A DNA stretch of 52,613 nt, taken from NCBI RefSeq assembly GCF_018614055.1, contig NZ_JAGGPB010000077.1, positions 1 through 52,613 on the forward strand, given 5' to 3'. A program made the translations under genes and the position numbers. Positions 8,790 through 17,217 of this stretch are shown piece after piece. The notes beneath the pieces were generated by a model. The model saw only the letters and a program-made list of their open reading frames with translations, made no database searches and was not told the origin of the DNA. Origin of the DNA: Streptomyces sp. ISL-98. GTDB taxonomy: Bacteria > Actinomycetota > Actinomycetes > Streptomycetales > Streptomycetaceae. How positions within the stretch are numbered: position 1 is the stretch's first letter; every line of letters starts with the position of its first letter.

Positions 8790-10022
8790 TCAGATCGGGA
8801 GAGTGACACGCATCACGAGGCCGCCGCCCTCGCGGGGCTCCGCGATGATACGGCCTCCGTGGGCCCGCGCGACGCTGCGCGCGATGGACAGGCCGAGGCC
8901 CACACCCTTGTCACTGCCGGTCCGCTCCGTACGCAGCCGCCTGAACGGCTCGAAGAGGTTGTCAATCTCGTACGCGGGAACCACTGGACCGGTGTTCGAG
9001 ACCACCAGGACCGCCTGTCCGTGCTGGACCTCAGTGGTCACCTCGACCCAGCCGTCCTCGGCCACGTTGTAGCGCACGGCGTTCTGTACGAGGTTAAGGG
9101 CGATCCGCTCCAGCAGAACGCCGTTGCCCTGTACGACGACGGGCGCACGCTCGCCACGGATCTCCACGCCCTTCGCAGCGGCCTCACCGTGTGCCTGGTC
9201 GATGGCGCGCGACGCGACCTCGGCGAGGTCGACCGGCTTGCGCTCCACGATCTGGTTCTCGCTGCGGGCGAGCAGCAGCAGGCCCTCCACGAGCTGCTCG
9301 CTGCGCTCGTTGGTGGCCAGGAGCGTCTTGCCGAGCTGCTGGAGCTCGGGGGGCGCCCCGGGGTCGGAGAGGTGGACCTCCAGCAGGGTCCGGTTGATCG
9401 CGAGCGGCGTGCGCAGTTCGTGCGACGCGTTGCCCACGAACCGCTGCTGGGCCGTGAACGCCCGCTCCAGACGGTCGAGCATCTCGTCGAAGGTGTCCGC
9501 GAGCTCCTTGAGCTCGTCGTCCGGGCCGTCCAGCTCGATCCGCCTGGTCAGGTCCGTACCGGCCACCCTGCGGGCCGTACGGGTCATCCTGCCGAGCGGC
9601 GCGAGGACCCGGCCCGCTATGGCGTAGCCGAAGGCGAAAGCGATGACGCTGAGCCCCAGCAGCGCGAGAAGCGAGCGGCTGAGCAGCTGGTCGAGCGCGT
9701 GCTGGCGCTGGTCGTTGACGCAGGCGTTCATGGCCGCGTTGAACTGCTCGGGCGTGGCCTGGTCGGGCAGGTCGCACACCGAGCTCTCGACCTTGCCGCT
9801 CACGATCCTGAAGGGCAGGTCACTGCCCACCGTGAGGGCCTGGGCCGCCAGCAGATAGATGATCGAGAGCAGCAGGATGCCCGCGATCAGGAACATGCCG
9901 CCGTACAGCAGCGTCAGCCGTATCCGGATGGTCGGACGCAGCCAGGGGAACGAGGTCCGGTGCCCGCTCGGGTCCCAGGTCGGTTTCGGCGGCGCCACGG
10001 GCGGCGCCGGGGTCGCGGCCAC
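8790..10022 (-). CDS. cutS: CutS sensor histidine kinase
   Basis: A 410-residue membrane kinase. Membrane segments at about 35-60 and 115-137 enclose a small external sensor domain with two cysteines, Cys83 (SVCDLP) and Cys101 (NACVND). A HAMP linker (about 138-190), the HisKA box with His201 in NASHELRTPL and an HATPase domain ending KGVGLGLSIARS follow. With the RR gene 6 bases upstream it matches the CutRS pair of S. coelicolor/S. lividans in length and in neighbours; work on that system, as I recall, links the paired external cysteines to sensing of the cell-envelope redox/secretion state. The start is GTG at 10022, with only a poor ribosome-binding site, consistent with coupling to cutR. 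Confidence 0.9.
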   Translation of the reverse strand: MAATPAPPVAPPKPTWDPSGHRTSFPWLRPTIRIRLTLLYGGMFLIAGILLLSIIYLLAAQALTVGSDLPFRIVSGKVESSVCDLPDQATPEQFNAAMNACVNDQRQHALDQLLSRSLLALLGLSVIAFAFGYAIAGRVLAPLGRMTRTARRVAGTDLTRRIELDGPDDELKELADTFDEMLDRLERAFTAQQRFVGNASHELRTPLAINRTLLEVHLSDPGAPPELQQLGKTLLATNERSEQLVEGLLLLARSENQIVERKPVDLAEVASRAIDQAHGEAAAKGVEIRGERAPVVVQGNGVLLERIALNLVQNAVRYNVAEDGWVEVTTEVQHGQAVLVVSNTGPVVPAYEIDNLFEPFRRLRTERTGSDKGVGLGLSIARSVARAHGGRIIAEPREGGGLVMRVTLPI

Positions 10023-10028
10023 CGGGCG

Positions 10029-10682
10029 TCAGATCCGGTAGCCGGAGCCGGGCACCGTGACGATGACCGGCGGCTCCCCGAGCTTGCGGCGCAGGGTCAT
10101 GACCGTGACGCGTACGACGTTCGTGAACGGGTCGGTGTTCTCGTCCCAGGCCTTTTCGAGCAGCTGCTCGGCCGACACGACGGCGCCCTCGCTGCGCATC
10201 AGCACCTCCAGCACCGCGAACTCCTTCGGCGCCAGCTGGATCTCCTGGCCGTCGCGGAAGACCTCGCGGCGGTTCGGGTCGAGCTTGATGCCGGAGCGCT
10301 CCAGGACGGGCGGCAGAGCGACGGTCGTACGGCGCCCCAGGGCACGTACCCGCGCCGTCAGCTCGCTGAAGGCGAACGGCTTGGGCAGATAGTCGTCAGC
10401 GCCGATCTCCAGGCCCTCCACGCGGTCGCTGACGTCACCCGAGGCGGTGAGCATCAGGACGCGGGTGGGCATCCCCAGCTCGACGATCTTGCGGCAGACG
10501 TCGTCACCGTGGACGAGCGGGAGGTCACGGTCGAGAACGACGACGTCGTAGTCGTTGACCCCGATACGTTCCAGAGCGGCCGCGCCGTCGTACACGACGT
10601 CGACGGCCATGGCCTCCCGGCGCAGTCCGGTGGCCACCGCATCGGCGAGCAGCTGCTCGTCCTCGACGACGAGTACGCGCAC
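10029..10682 (-). CDS. cutR: CutR response regulator
   Basis: A 217-residue OmpR-family regulator, first gene of cutRS. The receiver domain has acidic residues at 8-9, phospho-acceptor Asp51 in VVVLDRDLP and Lys in YLPKPFAF; the winged helix (about 125-217) includes KEFAVLEVLMRSEGAVVSAE and ends in PGSGYRI. The GTG start at 10682 is strongly supported by GGAAGGAA 7 bases upstream; the frame extends further up without homology. Originally named for copper-related phenotypes in S. lividans and an influence on antibiotic production. Confidence 0.92.
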   Translation of the reverse strand: MRVLVVEDEQLLADAVATGLRREAMAVDVVYDGAAALERIGVNDYDVVVLDRDLPLVHGDDVCRKIVELGMPTRVLMLTASGDVSDRVEGLEIGADDYLPKPFAFSELTARVRALGRRTTVALPPVLERSGIKLDPNRREVFRDGQEIQLAPKEFAVLEVLMRSEGAVVSAEQLLEKAWDENTDPFTNVVRVTVMTLRRKLGEPPVIVTVPGSGYRI

Positions 10683-11013
10683 GTCACATTCCTTCCGCTG
10701 ATGCCCCTGAGGGCAAGGTCTGTCCCATTGACTGTGCGCTGCCATCCTGCCCCTTTCGGCCATAAACCGGCGGTAAGGCAGGGGGGAGGGGACGGGCCCC
10801 TGACAGGGCACAGCGGGGTAATTCCATGATTCTCGGGCCAGTTGAGGTTTTCATGAGGCAGCCCGTGGGGAGGACGACTGCACACCCCGCGATCACGCCC
10901 TGTATGTGGCACGCCACAGCCCGCTCTGTCCCCTGTACCCCAGACGGTCCGCGTGATCCACCCGACCCTCGGCACACCCCCGTGCCACCGACCCATGACG
11001 AGGGGGCGCACCC
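10683..11013. promoter_or_regulatory. Divergent intergenic region of cutRS and a small gene
   Basis: 331 bases without a recognisable gene. It must carry the leftward cutRS promoter and the rightward promoter of the 57-residue gene. A G-run (GGGGGGAGGGG, near 10781-10792) and a 13-base AT-richer patch near 10818-10832 are visible. No confident -10/-35 pair was assigned. Confidence 0.4.
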
Positions 11014-11187
11014 ATGGACGCTTTCACCGCAGGCCTGCTGCAGCGCATAAAGGCCACGGAATCCGACCTCACAATGGCTCGCGAAACGGGCGACGACTTC
11101 CTCGCGGAGGTGGAGCAGGCAGAGCTGGACGACCTGCACCGCCTCGCTGCGGAACATGGCGTGGAGGTGGGCGCCGCGCGCGCCTGA
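11014..11187 (+). CDS. Small hypothetical protein, 57 residues
   Basis: An ATG preceded by GAGGGGG 7 bases upstream opens a 57-codon frame that ends in TGA at 11185. The product begins MDAFTAGLLQRIKATESDL and is predicted almost wholly helical, acidic and amphipathic (ETGDDFLAEVEQAELDDLHRLAAEHGV), with no membrane segment or signal. A strong terminator follows 46 bases later, giving a stand-alone transcript. Its codon use fits the frame (G/C in third positions). I do not recognise a domain; the compact acidic helix pair suggests a protein partner. Confidence 0.8.
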   Translation: MDAFTAGLLQRIKATESDLTMARETGDDFLAEVEQAELDDLHRLAAEHGVEVGAARA

Positions 11188-11233
11188 CCCGCCCGGTCGA
11201 CCGTACGGAGCACACGTACACGTACACGTAAGG

Positions 11234-11270
11234 AAGGGCCCGGCACCGAGGGGAAGGTGCGGGGCCCTTT
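11234..11270 (+). terminator. Intrinsic terminator after the 57-residue gene
   Basis: Arm AAGGGCCCGGCACC (11234-11247) pairs with GGTGCGGGGCCCTT (11256-11269) with one mismatch, loop of 8, then TTTCG. It can act in both directions. Confidence 0.85.
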
Positions 11271-11325
11271 CGCGTGCCTGCCGCCCCCTGCGCCGGTCCG
11301 GCCCGCTCCTAGTCGTGCCAGGCGT

Positions 11326-12126
11326 CTAGTCGTGCCAGGCGCCGAAGTCCTCCAGCAGGGCCTGGAGCGGCTCGAAGACCCCCGGCGATGCCGCGATCGT
11401 CAGCTCGCCCGACGCGGGCCGGCCGGGCCGCCCACCGGTCACCGCGCCCGCCTCCCGCGCGATCAGGTCCCCCGCCGCCAGATCCCAGGGGCTCAGTCCG
11501 CGCTCGTAGTAGCCGTCCAGACGGCCTGCGGCGACGTCGCACAGGTCGATGGCCGCCGAGCCGCTGCGCCGGATGTCACGGAGCCTCGGGATGAGGCGCT
11601 GGGCCACGTCCGCCTGGTGGGTGCGCACGGTGGCGACGTAGTTGAAGCCGGTCGAGACCAGTGCCTGGTCCAGCGGCGGGGCCACGCGGTGGTGGAGCCG
11701 GCTGCCGTTGGCGTACGCGCCGCCGCCCAGGACCGCCTGGTACGTCTCGCGGCGCATCGGGGCCGCCACGACGCCGACGACCGTCTCACCGCCCTGTTCC
11801 GCCGCGATGGACACGGCCCAGGTGGGGAGCCCGTACAAGTAATTCACTGTGCCGTCGAGCGGGTCGATCACCCAGCGGACCCCGCTCGTGCCCTCGGTGC
11901 TGGCACCCTCCTCCCCTAGGACTCCGTCGTCGGGGCGGTGTTCGGCGAGGAAGCCGGTGATCAGCTTCTCGGCGGCGATGTCCATCTCGGTGACGACGTC
12001 GATGGGGCTGGACTTGGTGGCGGCGACGCCCAGGTCGGCTGGGCGGCCGTCCCGCAGCAGTGCGCCGGCGCGGCGGGCGGCTTCCAGGGCCAGTTCGAGC
12101 AGCTCGGACTTGAGGGTGTCGGTCAC
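11326..12126 (-). CDS. Inositol monophosphatase family protein
   Basis: A 266-residue Mg2+-dependent phosphatase of the IMPase/SuhB family. Metal-binding motifs in order: VVTEMD (44-49), GEEG (71-74), the signature WVIDPLDGTVNY (85-96) and WDLAAGDLIAREAGA near 215-230. Likely substrates are inositol-1-phosphate or a related sugar phosphate (PAP or histidinol phosphate cannot be excluded from sequence alone). The GTG at 12126 is chosen because AAGGAG lies 5 bases upstream. It begins 48 bases after ferrochelatase, so the two may be one operon. The mycobacterial suhB lies in a similar position near sigA. Confidence 0.92.
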   Translation of the reverse strand: MTDTLKSELLELALEAARRAGALLRDGRPADLGVAATKSSPIDVVTEMDIAAEKLITGFLAEHRPDDGVLGEEGASTEGTSGVRWVIDPLDGTVNYLYGLPTWAVSIAAEQGGETVVGVVAAPMRRETYQAVLGGGAYANGSRLHHRVAPPLDQALVSTGFNYVATVRTHQADVAQRLIPRLRDIRRSGSAAIDLCDVAAGRLDGYYERGLSPWDLAAGDLIAREAGAVTGGRPGRPASGELTIAASPGVFEPLQALLEDFGAWHD

Positions 12127-12174
12127 AGCTCTCCTTGTGCGTACGGATGTACGGATGCGTACCGAATGAGACAA

Positions 12175-13314
12175 CTAGGCGTACGGGCTGTCGGCACCCG
12201 CCGCAGCGGGCTTGGGCGACCTGGCCGGGCAGCATCCGACCGGGCAGAGGTCGTGCGAAGGGCCGAGTACGCCCAGCGCGCAGCGCTCCACCGCGCGCCC
12301 CCGCTCGGTGGCCACCCGTTCGAGCAACAGCTCGCGCACGGCCGCGGCGAACCGCGGGTCCGCCCCGACCGTGGCCGAGCGGGCGACCGGCAGGCCGAGT
12401 TCGGCGGCCTTGGCGGTGGCCTCGGTGTCGAGGTCGTACAGGACCTCCATGTGGTCCGAGACGAAGCCGATCGGGACCATGACGACGGCGGGCGCCCCCG
12501 CGCCGTGCAGCGCCTCCAAGTGGTCGCAGATGTCCGGCTCCAGCCACGGGATGTGCGGGGCGCCGCTGCGCGACTGGTAGACGAGCTGCCAGGGGTGCTC
12601 GACGCCCGTCTCTTCGCGGACCGTCTCGGCGATCAGCCGGGCGACGTCCAGGTGCTGTGCGACGTACGCACCGCCGTCGCCGTGCTCGTCCGCCGGGCCG
12701 GAGGTGTCTGCCGCGGCGGTCGGGATGGAGTGGGTCGTGAAGGCGAGGTGGGCCCCCGCCCGTACGACCGGGGGCAGATCGGCCAGGGACTTCAGGACGC
12801 CGTCGACCATCGGTCGTACGAAACCGGGGTGGTTGAAGTAGTGCCGCAGCTTGTCGACGCGCGGCGGCTCGATCCCCTCGGCCTCCAGGGCCGCGAGGGC
12901 GTCGGCGAGGTTCTCGCGGTACTGGCGGCAGCCCGAGTACGAGGCGTACGCGCTCGTGGCGAGTACGGCGATGCGGCGCCGGCCGTCGGCGGCCATCTCG
13001 CGCAGCGTGTCGGTCAGGTAGGGCGCCCAGTTGCGGTTGCCCCAGTAGACCGGCAGGCCGCCCGGACCGCCCATGCCCTGCTCGGCGAAGTCCTTGCGCA
13101 GGGCGTCGAGCAGCGCCCGGTTCTGCTCGTTGATGGGGCTGACTCCGCCGAACAGGAAGTAGTGCTGCCCCACCTCCTTGAGCCTCTCCTTGGGGATGCC
13201 CCGGCCACGGGTGACGTTCTCCAGGAACGGGACCACATCGTCGGGGCCTTCGGGGCCGCCGAAGGAGAGCAGCAGCAGGGCGTCGTAAGGGGCGGGATCG
13301 CGCTGGTCGGGCAT
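12175..13314 (-). CDS. hemH: Ferrochelatase (coproporphyrin III ferrochelatase type)
   Basis: A 379-residue enzyme that inserts ferrous iron into the porphyrin ring near the end of haem synthesis. In actinobacteria the substrate is coproporphyrin III and the enzyme is also called CpfC. The active-site His195 sits in FTTHSIPT, and the conserved C-terminal half segment VVMVPIGFVSDHMEVLYDLD holds the acidic partner residues. The last 40 residues contain cysteines in CALG and LCPVGCCPA, as expected for the [2Fe-2S] cluster of actinobacterial enzymes. The start at 13314 gives the family N-terminus YDALLLLSFGGPEGPDDV. It is divergent from the MFS gene with about 60 bases between. Confidence 0.95.
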   Translation of the reverse strand: MPDQRDPAPYDALLLLSFGGPEGPDDVVPFLENVTRGRGIPKERLKEVGQHYFLFGGVSPINEQNRALLDALRKDFAEQGMGGPGGLPVYWGNRNWAPYLTDTLREMAADGRRRIAVLATSAYASYSGCRQYRENLADALAALEAEGIEPPRVDKLRHYFNHPGFVRPMVDGVLKSLADLPPVVRAGAHLAFTTHSIPTAAADTSGPADEHGDGGAYVAQHLDVARLIAETVREETGVEHPWQLVYQSRSGAPHIPWLEPDICDHLEALHGAGAPAVVMVPIGFVSDHMEVLYDLDTEATAKAAELGLPVARSATVGADPRFAAAVRELLLERVATERGRAVERCALGVLGPSHDLCPVGCCPARSPKPAAAGADSPYA

Positions 13315-13373
13315 GGCTCCGATCCTGCCACCCCCAACTGGCGAGCGGGAACCCGATACCGCCGTAAGCTGTA

Positions 13374-14663
13374 GTGCCCACCTATACGCCTTACCGGAGC
13401 GCCCCCTTGCCCAGTCCCTATCGCGCGATATTTTCCGCCCCCGGCACCAAGGCGTTCTCCGTGGCCGGCTTCTTCGGCCGGATGCCGCTGTCCATGATGG
13501 GCATCGGCATCGTGACCATGATTTCTCAGCTCACCGGCCGGTACGGGCTGGCGGGCGCCCTCTCCGCAACGCTCGCGATGGCGGCCGCCGTGCTGGGCCC
13601 CCAGATATCGCGTTACGTCGACAGGTACGGGCAGCGCCGCGTCCTGCGCCCGGCCACCCTGGTCGCCGTCGCGGCGGTCGCGGGCCTGCTGATCTGCGCC
13701 CATCAGGGCGCCCCCGAGTGGACGCTCTTCGTCTTCGCTGCGGGCGCGGGCTGCGTACCGAGCGTGGGCTCGATGACCAGGGCCCGCTGGGCGGAGATCT
13801 ACCGCGGCTCACCGCGGGAACTGCACACGGCGTACTCCTGGGAGTCCATTGCCGACGAGGTCTGCTTCATCTTCGGCCCCATCGTCTCCATCGGGCTCTC
13901 GACCGCCTGGTTCCCCGAAGCCGGCCCGCTGATCGCCGCCGCCTTCCTCGTCGTCGGCGTCTTCTGGCTGACCGCCCAACGCGCCACCGAGCCCGTCCCG
14001 CACCCGCGCGACGAACACACCGGCGGCTCCGCGCTGCGCTCCCCCGGACTTCAGGTGCTGGTGGCCACGTTCGTCGCCGTCGGCGTGATCTTCGGGGCGA
14101 TCGACGTGGTGACGGTGGCCTTCGCCGAGGAGCAGGGCCACAAGGCGGCCGCCAGCCTCGTCCTCGCCGTGTACGCGCTCGGTTCCTGCCTCGCGGGTGC
14201 GGTCTTCGGACTGCTGCATCTCAAGGGCCCGGCGTCGAGGAGGTGGCTGGTGGGGGTCTGCGCCATGGCCGTGAGTATGATCCCCCTCCAACTGGCCGGG
14301 AACCTGCCGTTTCTGGCCGTGGCGCTCTTTGTCGCGGGCCTTGCCATCGCACCGACGATGGTGACCACCATGGCTCTCATCGAGGAGCACGTACCGCGCA
14401 CCAAACTGACCGAGGGCATGACCTGGACAGGCACCGGGCTCGCCGTCGGAGTCGCTCTCGGTTCCTCGGCCGCAGGCTGGGTGGTCGACGCGGCGGGAGC
14501 GGACGCGGGGTACGGAGTGCCCGTCGCGGCGGGAGCTGTCGCGGCCGTCGTCGCGTTCCTGGGGTACCGCCGGCTGCGCACGCCGGCACCGACGCGGGGA
14601 GGGCACGGGGCAGATGGCCACGACATCCAGGACGGCATCCCGGACGGCGAGCACGTGGCGTAA
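13374..14663 (+). CDS. Major facilitator superfamily transporter
   Basis: Up to 429 residues with 12 hydrophobic segments and a cytoplasmic loop after the sixth (THRATEPVPHPRDE-like charged stretch around residue 210). The loop between segments 2 and 3 reads SRYVDRYGQRRVL, the MFS loop motif. Substrate unknown; the closest look is to drug/metabolite exporters. The GTG at 13374 has no clear ribosome-binding site; an in-frame TTG at 13407 has GGAG 8 bases upstream and would give 418 residues starting PSPYRAIFSAPGT, which may be the true start. Its last 50 bases overlap the next gene in another frame, so the two are probably co-expressed. Confidence 0.88.
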   Translation: MPTYTPYRSAPLPSPYRAIFSAPGTKAFSVAGFFGRMPLSMMGIGIVTMISQLTGRYGLAGALSATLAMAAAVLGPQISRYVDRYGQRRVLRPATLVAVAAVAGLLICAHQGAPEWTLFVFAAGAGCVPSVGSMTRARWAEIYRGSPRELHTAYSWESIADEVCFIFGPIVSIGLSTAWFPEAGPLIAAAFLVVGVFWLTAQRATEPVPHPRDEHTGGSALRSPGLQVLVATFVAVGVIFGAIDVVTVAFAEEQGHKAAASLVLAVYALGSCLAGAVFGLLHLKGPASRRWLVGVCAMAVSMIPLQLAGNLPFLAVALFVAGLAIAPTMVTTMALIEEHVPRTKLTEGMTWTGTGLAVGVALGSSAAGWVVDAAGADAGYGVPVAAGAVAAVVAFLGYRRLRTPAPTRGGHGADGHDIQDGIPDGEHVA

Positions 14664-15942
14664 CTGGGCGGGGAATGTCACGGCCCGTCCGGTACGGGAA
14701 GTCACTCCGGCCTCGGCGGAGGAACTCGCCGAGGCCGTGCGCAGGGCCGCGGAGGACGGGCTGAAGGTGAAGCCCGTCGGCACGGGCCACTCGTTCACTG
14801 CGGCCGCCGCGACCGACGGTGTGCTCATACGCCCCGACCTGCTGACCGGCATTCGCAAGATCGACCGCGCGGCGGGGACCGTCACCGTGGAAGCCGGCAC
14901 TCCGCTCAAGCGCCTGAACGTGGCGCTGGCCAGAGAGGGCCTGTCGCTCACGAACATGGGCGACATCATGGAGCAGACCGTGGCCGGTGCGACCAGCACG
15001 GGCACCCACGGCACGGGCCGCGACTCCGCCTCGACCGCCGCGCAGATCCGCGCCCTGGAACTGGTCACGGCGGACGGCTCGTTGCTGACCTGCTCCGAAA
15101 AGGAGAATCCCGATGTCTTCGCGGCCGCCAGGCTCGGGCTCGGCGCGCTGGGCGTCGTCACCGCGATCACCTTCGCCGTGGAGCCGGTCTTCCTGCTGAC
15201 GGCCCGTGAGGAGCCGATGACCTTCGACAGGGTGACGGCCGATTTCGAAGCTCTCCACGCGGAGAACGAGCACTTCGAGTTCTACTGGTTCCCGCACACC
15301 GGCAACTGCAACACCAAGCGCAACAACCGCAGCGCAGGACCCGCCGCCCCGCCCGGCAGGGTCAGCGGCTGGATCGAGGACGAGCTCCTCTCCAACGGCA
15401 TCTTCCAGGTGGCCTGTTCGGTCGGCCGCGCCGTCCCCGCGGCCATACCCTCCATCGCCAAGCTCTCCAGCCGCGCACTGTCCGCCCGTACGTACACGGA
15501 CATTCCTTACAAAGTCTTCACGAGCCCACGCCGCGTGCGCTTCATGGAGATGGAGTACGCCATCCCGCGCGAGGCCGCGGTCGAGGCGCTGCGCGAGGTG
15601 AAGGCGCTCGTCGAACGCTCGCCGCTGCGCGTCAGCTTCCCCGTCGAGGTGCGTACGGCGCCGGCGGACGACATCACGCTCTCCACGGCGTCCGGCCGGG
15701 ACACGGCGTACATCGCGGTGCACCTCTACAGGGGCACCCCGTACCAGTCGTACTTCACCGCGGTGGAGCGGATCATGACCGCGCACGGCGGCCGTCCGCA
15801 CTGGGGCAAGGTGCACACACGAGACGCCGAGTACCTGGCCGGGGCATACCCGCGCTTCGGCGAGTTCACTGCGCTGCGCGACCGGCTGGACCCGCAGCGC
15901 CTCTTCGCCAACGACTACTTGCGGCGGGTCCTGGGCGACTGA
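14614..15942 (+). CDS. FAD-dependent D-arabinono-1,4-lactone/L-gulonolactone-type oxidase
   Basis: A 442-residue flavoprotein of the aldonolactone/alditol oxidase group. The FAD-binding domain contains KPVGTGHSF, with His59 at the position that carries covalently bound FAD in this group, and ATSTGTHGTG. The C-terminal ALO domain ends with HWGK (396-399), the conserved motif contacting substrate and flavin, then RLFANDYLRRVLGD. It oxidises a sugar lactone or alditol with O2, producing H2O2; the actual substrate cannot be told. It starts inside the MFS gene, a 50-base overlap that implies coupled translation and possibly a joint role with the exporter. Confidence 0.92.
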   Translation: MATTSRTASRTASTWRNWAGNVTARPVREVTPASAEELAEAVRRAAEDGLKVKPVGTGHSFTAAAATDGVLIRPDLLTGIRKIDRAAGTVTVEAGTPLKRLNVALAREGLSLTNMGDIMEQTVAGATSTGTHGTGRDSASTAAQIRALELVTADGSLLTCSEKENPDVFAAARLGLGALGVVTAITFAVEPVFLLTAREEPMTFDRVTADFEALHAENEHFEFYWFPHTGNCNTKRNNRSAGPAAPPGRVSGWIEDELLSNGIFQVACSVGRAVPAAIPSIAKLSSRALSARTYTDIPYKVFTSPRRVRFMEMEYAIPREAAVEALREVKALVERSPLRVSFPVEVRTAPADDITLSTASGRDTAYIAVHLYRGTPYQSYFTAVERIMTAHGGRPHWGKVHTRDAEYLAGAYPRFGEFTALRDRLDPQRLFANDYLRRVLGD

Positions 15943-15964
15943 CGCCTCGCTCCTCCCTGCCCGG

Positions 15965-16786
15965 TTACGGAGTCGCGGTGCTGCCGCCGTCGGTCGCGTC
16001 GCCGCCACTGCCGGTGGTGTCGCCGCTCTCCGTTTCGCCGCTGTCGCCGCCGGTGGGTGTCGGGGTCGGAGTGGGTGTGGGCGTCGGGGTCGCTTCGCCG
16101 GTCGAGCCGCCGTCCGTCGTGGGCGGCGTCTTGGCCGGGTCGGGCGAGCCGGTGCCCTGGTCAGTGCCGGTGTCAGGATCAGTGCCGGTTCCTGTGCCGG
16201 GCCCTGTGCCCTTGTCGGGGCTCTCGCCGCCGTCCTTTACGCTGCCCGGCCTGTCTTCTGACGGCGTGTCCGAAGCCGGGGTCTGCTTCTGCCCCTGCTC
16301 CCCGCCGCCACCGCGCAGGACATTGCCCACGGTGCTGCCCCTGCCGCCGCTGAGGTCGCCGCCGGAGGCCAGTTCGTACGCCGTGATGCCTCCCATGGCC
16401 ACGGCGAAGACGAGGGCGGCAGGGATGGCGGAGCGCTTCCAGCCCCTGACCCGCGTGCCGTGCGTCGTGGCCTCGCCGAACTCGTCGGCGTACGCCGGCA
16501 CCGGCTCGTCGCGCGCGGGCACCTGACGTGCCTTCGGCTTTGCCTGGACGGTGACTTCGCGGATCTGTTCGCCGGTACGCCGGAAGAGATGCTGGAAAAT
16601 CGTGCCGCCGCTGGTCGCGACGACGCTGACCACGCCCGCGCCGATGATCGTCCCGTACACACCGAGCTTCGATGCCAGCACCGCCGCCACGATCGCGGCC
16701 ACCGCACTGCCCGCGACCTGAGCCACGCTCAGATCAATTCGCGGTTTTTTCTGCTCACCTGTCTCGGTTTCCGGGTTCCCGCCCAT
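15965..16786 (-). CDS. Membrane protein with Thr/Pro- and Gly/Ser-rich C-terminal tail
   Basis: A 273-residue protein. A short acidic N-terminus (MGGNPETETGEQKK) leads to a Gly/Ala hydrophobic region (about 20-60, VAGSAVAAIVAAVLASKLGVYGTII and following, possibly two passes), a charged stretch, a second membrane helix near 115-133 (AIPAALVFAVAMGGITAYEL) and then about 135 residues of low complexity rich in Gly, Asp, Thr and Pro, including (TP)6 runs. Such Thr-Pro tails outside the membrane are typical O-mannosylation targets. The ATG at 16786 follows GAGG. It converges on the oxidase gene with a 22-base gap. Function unknown; it is divergent from sepH. Confidence 0.85.
   Translation of the reverse strand: MGGNPETETGEQKKPRIDLSVAQVAGSAVAAIVAAVLASKLGVYGTIIGAGVVSVVATSGGTIFQHLFRRTGEQIREVTVQAKPKARQVPARDEPVPAYADEFGEATTHGTRVRGWKRSAIPAALVFAVAMGGITAYELASGGDLSGGRGSTVGNVLRGGGGEQGQKQTPASDTPSEDRPGSVKDGGESPDKGTGPGTGTGTDPDTGTDQGTGSPDPAKTPPTTDGGSTGEATPTPTPTPTPTPTGGDSGETESGDTTGSGGDATDGGSTATP
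16060..16100. repeat. Thr-Pro coding microsatellite
   Basis: A GGGTGTC/GGGGTCG-like 6-base period (reverse strand ACCCCG-type codon pairs) repeats about six times and encodes alternating Thr-Pro in the membrane-protein tail. Unit number is likely to vary between strains. Confidence 0.7.
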
Positions 16787-17217
16787 GTACCAGCCTCTGA
16801 TCGCCCATCTGATCCGTCTTGCAACAAGAAGAGACATTTGGGCGAAGTGATTAGTTCCGTTTCCGGCGATTCTGTGAAGCAGGACACGCACACACACTGC
16901 GCACGGAAGAACAGATCGACTCAACTCCCGTACACCGGCTGAACTTCGGTGGCGCGCCGGTCCACCCCCATGGCCCGAATGGAGTACTGTGGCGAGCCCT
17001 GGGTCCGGCCCAATCGGGGGCACCCACCACACAGGGTGACGAGGCGGTCACTATGAGTGGTGAAACGGTAACCGTGCCATAACGGCCATCCGGGGCTGAT
17101 GCCCGACACGCCGGGCAACTCGGCAATGTTGTGGCAGGCTGCACCCGGGCAGGCCACACTCGACTAGCGGAAGCAGCGACGCACGTGACGTCGGCAGGCA
17201 CCACCCGGGAGGTTCCC
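16787..17217. promoter_or_regulatory. Divergent intergenic region upstream of sepH
   Basis: 431 bases between the starts of the Thr-Pro membrane protein and sepH. No gene was found on either strand. The sepH side carries GGGAGG 5 bases before its ATG and short repeats GGCAGG at 17133 and 17149. A TGGTGA...TAACGG pair with a 16-base spacer near 17056-17083 is a weak promoter candidate. Confidence 0.4.

Noticed and set aside
10752..10772. TAA repeats before cutR as a CutR-box
   Set aside because: Two TAA triplets are 8 bases apart, not in the spacing I remember for CutR targets; too weak to report.
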